Positions 1-5,937 of a stretch of DNA of 11,111 bases are shown one piece after another; position 1 is the first letter of the stretch, and each line of letters opens with the position of its first letter. The notes below the pieces were generated by a model. It was not told the origin of the DNA and made no database searches. It saw only the letters and a program-made list of their open reading frames with translations. This DNA is from Clostridia bacterium (GTDB taxonomy: Bacteria; Bacillota; Clostridia; Christensenellales; CAG-314), in the NCBI GenBank assembly GCA_017452035.1, contig JAFTNE010000046.1, positions 1 to 11,111 of the forward strand, written 5' to 3'. The position numbers were made by a program, and so were the translations under genes.

Positions 1-1392
1 CGCAGTACAATTAGCTTTTGGAAGGTTGCAACAATTGCATTGGCTCTTATACTTGTAGTTACGGGCATTTTTGGTGGTGTCGAACTGGGCGCAACAGCGC
101 AAGCAGCAGTTGTCGCATTGGACGTAAACCCCAGTATCGAGCTTAGAGTTGACGGTAGAAATCGCATTATCCAAGCAACTGCTAACAACGATGATGCGCA
201 AATAATACTGCAAAGCATGGACCTAAAAGGCTCCAAGTTGGACGTGGCTGTGTACGCTATCATTGGTTCGATGGTAACACACGGTTACCTTAGCGAGTAT
301 ACAAACTCCGTTTTGGTATCTGTCGATACAAAAAAACAAGACCTTTACAACGAAATTATCGATGTGGTAACAAGTAAAATTGAAGTAACACTAAAGGAAA
401 AAAATATTGAGTCCTCCGTTGTGGCACAATGGATCAAAGACAAGGATGAAATTGCCTCCATTGCCAACGAGTACAACATCTCCACAGGTAAAGCAACACT
501 CATCACAAAGATTATTGACGCAAGTAGCAAAGATACATCTGTCAACGCAACAGTGTACACAGTGGAAGATTTGGTAAACCGTACAGTAAACGAACTTGCC
601 ATCATCTTTGCAAAGTATGCAGGCGACAAGGTGGACGAAATTGTTACAAACGGCTCAGCAAGCGAAAAGGCTTACATTGGTAAAGACCAAGCCCTTGCAA
701 TTGCCCTTGAAGAGTTTGGCTTGTCATCCAACTTGGACACAGGACTTGACCTTCATACCAAGGTGGATTTGGATATTGAAAATGGTGTGATGGTTTATGA
801 AGTAGAGTTTGTATATGGCGACTACAAGTACGAAATTGACATCAAAGCAGTAAATGGTGAAATCATCAAGATGGAAAAGAAGGCGCTTTCTCTCCGTGAT
901 AACCCACCAGATGCCGAGCTTACTGATGATCAACTTATCGAAATTGCCACACAGGGTATCGAAAATGCAACCAACGTTACTATCGAGCGTGACGGCAAAA
1001 GGGTAGAGGTATTATTCCAAACGGAAGAACATTGCTACGAAGTAGAACTTACCCCCAATGGCAAAGTTGTAGGTATGGAAAAACACAACATCGTGCAGGG
1101 TGGCACTGACATCTTGACGGAGGAAAAAATTGAAAAGATTGCTTTGGAAATTTTGTCCCGTCAGTTGCACTTTTTGGATGGACAAATTGAGGAAATTGAC
1201 TGCGAACTAAGTGACGATGGCGCGTATTACGAAGTTTGTATCGAAGTGTTCGGTATGGAGTTCGACCTGCGCATCAACGCAGTTACTGGCGAACCAATGC
1301 GATTTGGTATGGGTAACCATGGCTTTGGCGATGGTGTACCAGGAGAACTGCCAGGTGGAACGGACGGCGACCATCACGGTGGTAGAGACTAA
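1..1392 (+). CDS. RsgI-like transmembrane anti-sigma factor with three C-terminal PepSY-like domains (5' partial)
   Basis: The frame is open from the first base, so the true start and the cytoplasmic sigma-binding domain lie upstream; the TTG at 40 falls inside the membrane segment and is not the start. Counting from window codon 1, residues 5-27 form one transmembrane helix. Residues 37-200 match the conserved RsgI extracellular middle domain: the LDVNPSIEL block, a 'DLKG' element, and GYL followed by NSVLVSV. RsgI proteins hold a SigI-type sigma factor at the membrane and release it after proteolysis; in the family an Asn-Pro bond in this block is the reported autocleavage site, here N43-P44. 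Three PepSY-like units follow (about 225-293, 307-360, 372-435), each an 'EIA' helix plus strands ending in 'VNGE', 'PNGK' or 'AVTGE', then a Gly/His/Asp-rich tail. The signal sensed is unknown. A sigI-like gene is expected just upstream. The RsgI assignment is confident; the PepSY assignment is by pattern. Confidence 0.88.
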   Translation, partial: RSTISFWKVATIALALILVVTGIFGGVELGATAQAAVVALDVNPSIELRVDGRNRIIQATANNDDAQIILQSMDLKGSKLDVAVYAIIGSMVTHGYLSEYTNSVLVSVDTKKQDLYNEIIDVVTSKIEVTLKEKNIESSVVAQWIKDKDEIASIANEYNISTGKATLITKIIDASSKDTSVNATVYTVEDLVNRTVNELAIIFAKYAGDKVDEIVTNGSASEKAYIGKDQALAIALEEFGLSSNLDTGLDLHTKVDLDIENGVMVYEVEFVYGDYKYEIDIKAVNGEIIKMEKKALSLRDNPPDAELTDDQLIEIATQGIENATNVTIERDGKRVEVLFQTEEHCYEVELTPNGKVVGMEKHNIVQGGTDILTEEKIEKIALEILSRQLHFLDGQIEEIDCELSDDGAYYEVCIEVFGMEFDLRINAVTGEPMRFGMGNHGFGDGVPGELPGGTDGDHHGGRD

Positions 1393-1401
1393 CAAAAACA
1401 A

Positions 1402-1425
1402 ATACTTTGTCATTTGTCAAAGTAT
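1402..1425. repeat. Short perfect inverted repeat downstream of the anti-sigma gene
   Basis: ATACTTTG (1402-1409) is repeated inverted as CAAAGTAT (1418-1425) around an 8-nt spacer. It lies 10 nt after the stop codon and just before the stronger terminator hairpin. There is no T-run directly after it, so by itself it is not a terminator. It may be a 3'-end stabilising hairpin or a protein-binding site; its role is not determined. Confidence 0.45.
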
Positions 1426-1439
1426 ATTCCCCCTTAAAG

Positions 1440-1466
1440 GAGCAGGCAAATACGCCTGCTCTTTTT
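1440..1466 (+). terminator. Intrinsic terminator of the anti-sigma factor gene
   Basis: GAGCAGGC (1440-1447), a 6-nt loop, and GCCTGCTC (1454-1461) form a perfect, GC-rich 8-bp stem followed by five T. It ends the upstream unit before the promoter of the TIR-methyltransferase gene. Confidence 0.92.
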
Positions 1467-1496
1467 GCTACTTTTGTTTCAATCAACAAAATACTA

Positions 1497-1525
1497 TTGC
1501 CAACAACTATCAAAAGTGCTATAAT
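1497..1525 (+). promoter_or_regulatory. Sigma-A-type extended -10 promoter of the TIR-methyltransferase gene
   Basis: The -35 TTGCCA (1497-1502), a 17-bp spacer and a perfect -10 TATAAT (1520-1525) are preceded by TGC (1517-1519), an extended -10. Transcription should begin near 1532, giving a short leader of about 37 nt before the start codon. The match predicts steady housekeeping-type expression. No operator-like repeat was seen on it. Confidence 0.85.
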
Positions 1526-1568
1526 ATTGTAGTTAAAACATAAACTAAAATTACTTTTGAGGTGCGCA

Positions 1569-2936
1569 ATGGAACAACAACGTTACGATGTGTTCATATC
1601 CTTCAAAAATACTGCTGCCGACGGCTCGCAAAGCGCTGACGCTCAACTTGCTTCGGAAATTTACAGACAGCTAACCGAGCGTGGCATATCTGCATTTTAC
1701 TCCAACGTAAAGTTGTTGGAGCTGGGGGAAGCTACATACAAAAAGGCTATTGAAGATGCTTTGGACCAATCTTCCATTTTGGTATGCATACTTTCCTGCA
1801 AGGAGTACGCAACAAGCAAGTGGGTCGAGTACGAACGCGAGTCCTTCCACGAGGACATTTTGTCTGGACGTAACCCCGGTGGTGTGATTGTTCCATACCT
1901 TGGTAACTTGCAAGGCAACGATATCCCACGTTCCATTCGCAACTACGAGTCCTTTATGATAGGCACACACAGCCCAGCTGACGTTTGCGACTTTGTTGCC
2001 AACATCATCAACAAACGCCGTGCAAGTGCGCCACAACAAGCAATGGGTCGCACTTCCCTTACCACTGGTAAAAGCTCGTCGCAATACTCTCCCGAGTACG
2101 GACGTGAGGCTCGCAGGTTGAAAATTCAAGCGCGCGAAACTCGCAATGCCGACATGCCAGCCATCCAATACTGCTTGGAACGTTTGCACAAGGACAAACT
2201 GTACGTTTTGGATGCCGGTTGCGCCTACGGCTACGTTACCAAAGACCGTTTTGCCGATATCCCCAACTCACTTGTTTTGGGTGTTGACCGTTCGCAAGGT
2301 TGCTTGGATACGGCACGTCAAAGTTTTAGCGCGCCAAACATAGTGTACGAAATGTTAGATTTGGAAAGTGAAGATTTTGACGACAATTTGCAAGACTTGA
2401 TGGACAAACACGACATCCCCAAGTTTGATATCATTTTTAGTTCTCTCGTTATCCACCACCTAAACAACCCACAAAAGTTTTTGAGACGACTTCGCAGATA
2501 CCTTGCTGATGACGGTTTTATAATCATCCGTGGTAGTGACGATGGCTCGGTAATGACCTACAATGATGATGGCCTAATTGAAAAAATCATCAAACTGCAC
2601 CTTTCTACTGACGGTATTTCCGACCGTGAAAACGGACGCAAAATTTACCACCAACTTATCACCTCTGGCTACAAAAACGTCAAGATGATAAACTACATCA
2701 AAGATTTGTCCGGTTTGAACCTCGACCAACGCTACGAATTTTACCTCGAGCGTTACGACTATCGCAAAAACTACCTCAAAATGGTTGCCGACAAAGACCC
2801 ATACAACATGGAAAAGCGCAACAACTACGAGTACATGAAGTTGCTCCTTGAAGAGTTGGAAAACAAGTTTGCCGACAAATCATTTTGGTGTTGCGAAATC
2901 GACTTTGTAGGTATCGCCCAAAAGGACAATATTTAG
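1569..2936 (+). CDS. TIR domain - class I SAM methyltransferase fusion protein
   Basis: A 455-aa soluble protein. ATG 1569 is chosen because GAGGTG (1559-1564) sits 4-5 nt upstream as ribosome binding site; an in-frame TTG at 1557 overlaps that site. Residues 5-148 are a TIR domain: YDVFISFK (6-13) is the first strand, FYSNVKLL (43-50) the BB-loop region, and SKWVEYE (83-89) the alpha-C motif. W85 and E89 align with the W-x-x-x-E pattern that carries the catalytic Glu in NAD-cleaving TIRs. A Ser/Gln-rich linker (about 151-180) follows. Residues 185-325 are a Rossmann methyltransferase: motif I VLDAGCAYG (213-221), acidic motif II ending D240, motif IV FDIIFSSLVIHHL (286-298), then a strand with GFIIIRG. 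Residues 326-455 form a charged helical tail that may bind substrate. It is expressed alone, with its own promoter. The methyl acceptor and TIR activity are unknown. Both domains are clear; a defence or signalling role is inference. Confidence 0.9.
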   Translation: MEQQRYDVFISFKNTAADGSQSADAQLASEIYRQLTERGISAFYSNVKLLELGEATYKKAIEDALDQSSILVCILSCKEYATSKWVEYERESFHEDILSGRNPGGVIVPYLGNLQGNDIPRSIRNYESFMIGTHSPADVCDFVANIINKRRASAPQQAMGRTSLTTGKSSSQYSPEYGREARRLKIQARETRNADMPAIQYCLERLHKDKLYVLDAGCAYGYVTKDRFADIPNSLVLGVDRSQGCLDTARQSFSAPNIVYEMLDLESEDFDDNLQDLMDKHDIPKFDIIFSSLVIHHLNNPQKFLRRLRRYLADDGFIIIRGSDDGSVMTYNDDGLIEKIIKLHLSTDGISDRENGRKIYHQLITSGYKNVKMINYIKDLSGLNLDQRYEFYLERYDYRKNYLKMVADKDPYNMEKRNNYEYMKLLLEELENKFADKSFWCCEIDFVGIAQKDNI

Positions 2937-3098
2937 GTATATTGTCTGCAAGATTTATCCTTCTTTTGATAACTTACACGCAGGCTGGTCCGTCCAACTG
3001 ACTATTAGCACACGCCATAATTTATTTTAGTATTTTATACTATAAAATCCATAGAAGAGGGGTTGCCCTCCCGTATCAATTTTTAATAGAAACATTTT
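2937..3098. other. Intergenic region with an AT-rich promoter-like patch and a small hairpin
   Basis: No coding frame is supported here. An AT-rich patch at 3021-3048 holds TATACT (3036-3041) and TATAAA (3041-3046), and TTAGCA/TAGTAT (3005-3010/3028-3033, 17-bp spacing) is a moderate promoter match on the plus strand. It also contains an imperfect inverted repeat around AGTAT/ATACT. Downstream, GAGGG (3057-3061), loop GTTG, CCCTC (3066-3070) is a compact hairpin. A transcript starting near 3045 would be a short leader running into the terminator at 3099. I did not recognise a known riboswitch class. Confidence 0.4.
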
Positions 3099-3127
3099 GC
3101 GACCATCCATTTGGGGTGGTCGCTTTT
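3099..3127 (+). terminator. Intrinsic terminator upstream of the Ca2+ ATPase gene
   Basis: GCGACCATCC (3099-3108), a 5-nt loop and GGGTGGTCGC (3114-3123) form a 10-bp stem with one G-T pair, followed by TTTTG and more T. It could end the TIR-methyltransferase transcript, 163 nt after that stop codon, or act as an attenuator in a leader of the ATPase gene, which begins 66 nt further on. Confidence 0.85.
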
Positions 3128-3192
3128 GTTTGTGTACAAGTCTATTTGGTGGTGCACTCGCATACACTTTTTAGTAGTATTTGGAGTGTATT

Positions 3193-5742
3193 TTGCAATT
3201 TGATAACGTTGGTTTGACGGAAATGGAGGCAACACGCATACTTAAAGAGCAGGGACCAAACATCCACTCGCGCAAAAAAAGGCGCACCTTTTTGCAAAAG
3301 TTTTTTGCCCAATTTGCCGATTTGATGATAGTAATTTTGCTTGTTGCGGCATTGCTCTCTTTTGGTATGGCAGTGTACTCTCGCGATACGTCCGAGCTTG
3401 CCGAACCCATCATCATTGTGGTAATTGTGCTGGCAAACGCTTTGCTTGGTGCAGTGCAGGAGCATCGCGCAGAAAAATCGTTGGATGCTTTGACGGCGCT
3501 CACTTCGCCAAAGACAAAGGTTATTCGCGATGGCGCATTGTGTCAAATGGAAAGCGAACGCATAGTTGTAGGGGACGTGTGCCTTTTTGAGTCGGGGGAC
3601 GTTGTTACTGCCGATTGCTTGGTGGTGCAAAGCAACGGCTTGTTTGTAAATCAGTCGCCACTAACGGGCGAAAGTATGCCCCAGGAAAAGGTTGCATCCA
3701 AGGTGGCAAGCGAAAGTAGCAAAGTTTTTTGCGCAAGCTTGGTAACAAAGGGCAGTTGTATGGCAAAGGTTTTTGCAACTGGCAAAAATACCGAAATTGG
3801 CAAAATTGCTGGCATGCTCAACGACACCAAGGATAACCTCACGCCCTTGCAACACAAGCTAAAACAGCTATCCAAGGTTATTGGTATTGTTTGCTTGGCT
3901 GTGTGTGTTTTGGTGCTTGTTGTGGGATTTATCAAGGGCGTATCGCAAAAAAAGCCCGACCAAACGCTAACGGAAGTGTTTTTGAACGTCTTGCTTACAT
4001 CCATTTCCCTTGCAGTTGCCGCAATACCCGAGGGGTTACCTGCCGTAGTTACGGTGGTGCTTGCCAAAGGTATTGTAAAAATGAGCAGTCAAAATGCCGT
4101 TGTCAAAAGGCTAACGGCCGTGGAGGCGCTTGGCTCTTGCAACGTTATTTGTACCGACAAAACTGGTACTTTGACGCAAAACAAAATGACCTTTGTGGGG
4201 CTGTTTGACGGCAGTGGGTACAAACTTGCACAAAACGTACCACCAACAAACAAACTTTTGCAGTACTACTCGCTGTGCAGTGACGCGTTGCAATATGCAT
4301 ATGGTGGTTTTGTTGGCGACCATACGGACATTTCCGTGGTTGCCGTTACCGATACCATCAAAAACTCAACACGTCTTTGCGAAATTCCCTTTGACTCTAC
4401 CACCAAACTGATGACAGTTGTAGTGCAAATTGATGGCAAAAACTACTGCATCACAAAGGGCAGTTTAGAAAAGATGTCCACTTCTCCAAATTACGCAAAC
4501 TTCAAACGCTACCACGATATGCTTGCGCAAAAGGGTTTGCGCGTGTTGGCGCTTTCGGTGGTGGAAGCACCAACCAACTTTGATAAATCCACCTTGCAAA
4601 GCAATCTAAACGTTGTGGGACTTTTTGCTCTTTCCGACCCACCCCGAAGGGAGGCAAAAAGGGCTGTTGCACTCACACAAAGCGCAGGTATTCGCACCGT
4701 GATGATAACGGGCGACAACATCCAAACAGCAACGGAAATTGCCAAAAAACTGGGCATAATGCACACGGGAGATATTGCGCTTGACGGCCAACAACTGTCA
4801 AAACTTTCGCAAGAGGACCTTGCCAACGTGGTGGAAAAGGTTTCGGTGTATGCCCGTGTTACGCCAGAGGATAAGCTCAAAATTGTCAAAGCGTGGCAAT
4901 CGGTGGGAAAAACTGTTGCCATGACGGGCGATGGTGTCAACGATGCCCCTGCGCTAAAAAGTGCCGATATCGGTTGCGCAATGGGTAGTGGCACTGATGT
5001 CGCCAAGGATAGTGCCGATATCATTTTGACGGACGACAACTTTGCTACCATTGTGGAGGCTGTATCACTTGGTCGCACCGTGCAAGACAACATCAAAAAG
5101 GCAGTAAACTACTTGTTGACCTGCAACATTGGCGAAATTTTGGCAGTGTTTGTGGCGTTGCTTGTGTGGGACGTTTCGCCATTTTCAGCTATGCAACTGC
5201 TGTGGGTAAACCTTGTTACCGACACGTTGCCAGCATTGGCTCTGGGAACTTTCAAGGGGGAAAGCAACGTAATGAACAGACCACCCAATAACAAAAACGC
5301 CACCTTTTTTGATGGTGGTGGGGTTGCAAAACTTGTTGTGGGTGGTGTTTCCTTTGGCGTTGCAACTTTGGTCGGCTATGCAGTTGGGCAAAGCTGTGGG
5401 GCAAATGCGCCCTCTACAATGGCATTTTTGATACTTTCCCTTTCGCAGTTGTTTTTTGCACTGCAAACAAGGAGCAATGGTGGGTTACTTAAAGGTGGCA
5501 TGACAAAAACAATGGCAGTTAGTATGGCAATTTCCTTTGCGTTGGTGTTTGTTGTGGCCCTTGTTAGCCCTTTGCAATCACTGTTTGACCTTGTCACTTT
5601 GCCCATCCCAATGTACCTTTGGGCAGTGCTTTTGTCCCTTGTGCCAACGGTATTGTTTGAAGTAGTTAGAGTTATTGGCAGTTCAAAAATTACCATTGGC
5701 AAAACTTCAACTACCAAAAAACGAGTAACGGCAAAAGTGTAA
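3193..5742 (+). CDS. P-type Ca2+-transporting ATPase (SERCA/type IIA-like)
   Basis: An 849-aa membrane pump that uses ATP to export Ca2+. The start is set at TTG 3193: GGAG (3183-3186) lies 6 nt upstream, and the conserved 'GLTE...GPN' N-terminus must be kept, which a later ATG at 3223 would remove. Seen in order: M1/M2 (about 43-92); actuator domain with TGES (158-161); M3/M4 with the Ca2+-site motif PEGLP (279-283); phosphorylation site DKTGTLT (D322); a compact nucleotide-binding domain with KGSLE (422-426); TGDN (506-509); hinge MTGDGVND (577-584); M5 with N645 and E648; M6 with N673, T676 and D677; M7-M10 to about residue 826; a basic tail. The Asn, Glu and Asp residues match SERCA N768, E771, N796 and D800. 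At the M8 position of SERCA E908 there appears to be Gln (Q752). Length is normal for bacterial members. Mg2+ or Na+ transport is much less likely. Confidence 0.93.
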   Translation: MQFDNVGLTEMEATRILKEQGPNIHSRKKRRTFLQKFFAQFADLMIVILLVAALLSFGMAVYSRDTSELAEPIIIVVIVLANALLGAVQEHRAEKSLDALTALTSPKTKVIRDGALCQMESERIVVGDVCLFESGDVVTADCLVVQSNGLFVNQSPLTGESMPQEKVASKVASESSKVFCASLVTKGSCMAKVFATGKNTEIGKIAGMLNDTKDNLTPLQHKLKQLSKVIGIVCLAVCVLVLVVGFIKGVSQKKPDQTLTEVFLNVLLTSISLAVAAIPEGLPAVVTVVLAKGIVKMSSQNAVVKRLTAVEALGSCNVICTDKTGTLTQNKMTFVGLFDGSGYKLAQNVPPTNKLLQYYSLCSDALQYAYGGFVGDHTDISVVAVTDTIKNSTRLCEIPFDSTTKLMTVVVQIDGKNYCITKGSLEKMSTSPNYANFKRYHDMLAQKGLRVLALSVVEAPTNFDKSTLQSNLNVVGLFALSDPPRREAKRAVALTQSAGIRTVMITGDNIQTATEIAKKLGIMHTGDIALDGQQLSKLSQEDLANVVEKVSVYARVTPEDKLKIVKAWQSVGKTVAMTGDGVNDAPALKSADIGCAMGSGTDVAKDSADIILTDDNFATIVEAVSLGRTVQDNIKKAVNYLLTCNIGEILAVFVALLVWDVSPFSAMQLLWVNLVTDTLPALALGTFKGESNVMNRPPNNKNATFFDGGGVAKLVVGGVSFGVATLVGYAVGQSCGANAPSTMAFLILSLSQLFFALQTRSNGGLLKGGMTKTMAVSMAISFALVFVVALVSPLQSLFDLVTLPIPMYLWAVLLSLVPTVLFEVVRVIGSSKITIGKTSTTKKRVTAKV

Positions 5743-5779
5743 AATACAATCAAAAGGTGTGCATGTTTTAGAAATTGGC

Positions 5780-5864
5780 TGTTTCCGTTGCCTTTGCCTC
5801 CCACTTTGGGAGGTGTAAGCAAATTGCTGATGGAGAGGGCATCACACCACGTCGTGTTTTTTTT
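5780..5864. repeat. Degraded structured intergenic repeat (two-hairpin, MITE-like)
   Basis: CCTCCCA (5797-5803), loop CTT, TGGGAGG (5807-5813) is a perfect 7-bp hairpin. It is followed by a second, imperfect one, TAAGCAA/TTGCTGA (5816-5822/5824-5830), then GGAGAGGGC and a CACGTCGTG stretch ending in eight T (5857-5864). Read on the minus strand, this order (CCTCTCC, a 'TCAGC..GCT.AC' hairpin, then a C-rich/G-rich hairpin and GGC) resembles dispersed non-coding repeats common between genes in clostridial genomes. The second stem has a mismatch, suggesting decay. Exact ends are uncertain, and only one copy is in the window. The 8-T run after GTCGTG may also help stop transcription. Confidence 0.55.
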
Positions 5865-5888
5865 GACAGGCGTAATATTTTCAATAAT

Positions 5889-5916
5889 AAAAGAGCAATC
5901 CTTGGATTGCTCTTTT
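5889..5916. terminator. Bidirectional intrinsic terminator between convergent genes
   Basis: AAAAGAGCAATCC (5889-5901) and GGATTGCTCTTTT (5904-5916) form a perfect 13-bp palindromic stem around TT. A-runs and T-runs flank the GC-containing core, so it works in both directions: for the ATPase gene on the plus strand and for the metallophosphoesterase gene on the minus strand, whose stop codon is 21 nt away. Confidence 0.93.
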
Positions 5917-5937
5917 GTTATGCTGATATACAGTTTT

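Noticed and set aside
40..42. TTG at 40 as the true start of the anti-sigma factor
   Set aside because: The frame is open to base 1 and the codon lies within the transmembrane helix; the family needs an upstream cytoplasmic domain.
1211..1543. A 110-aa plus-strand frame over the end of the anti-sigma gene
   Set aside because: It is a shadow frame that reads through the terminator hairpin and the promoter of the next gene.
1557..1568. TTG start 12 nt upstream for the TIR-methyltransferase protein
   Set aside because: It overlaps the GAGGTG ribosome binding site and has none of its own; ATG 1569 gives a normal TIR N-terminus.
1671..2189. A 172-aa minus-strand frame opposite the TIR domain, as a possible antitoxin
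   Set aside because: It has no ribosome binding site, and its composition follows from the codon bias of the sense gene.
3050..3095. A preQ1-like or yybP-ykoY riboswitch in the leader before the ATPase gene
   Set aside because: The AGAGGGG...CCCTC hairpin and A-rich tail recall preQ1-I, but the conserved loop bases are not there, and the yybP-ykoY loop motifs are also absent.
3181..3192. TTG start at 3181 for the Ca2+ ATPase
   Set aside because: This TTG is part of the ribosome binding site (TTGGAG); TTG 3193 lies at correct spacing from it.
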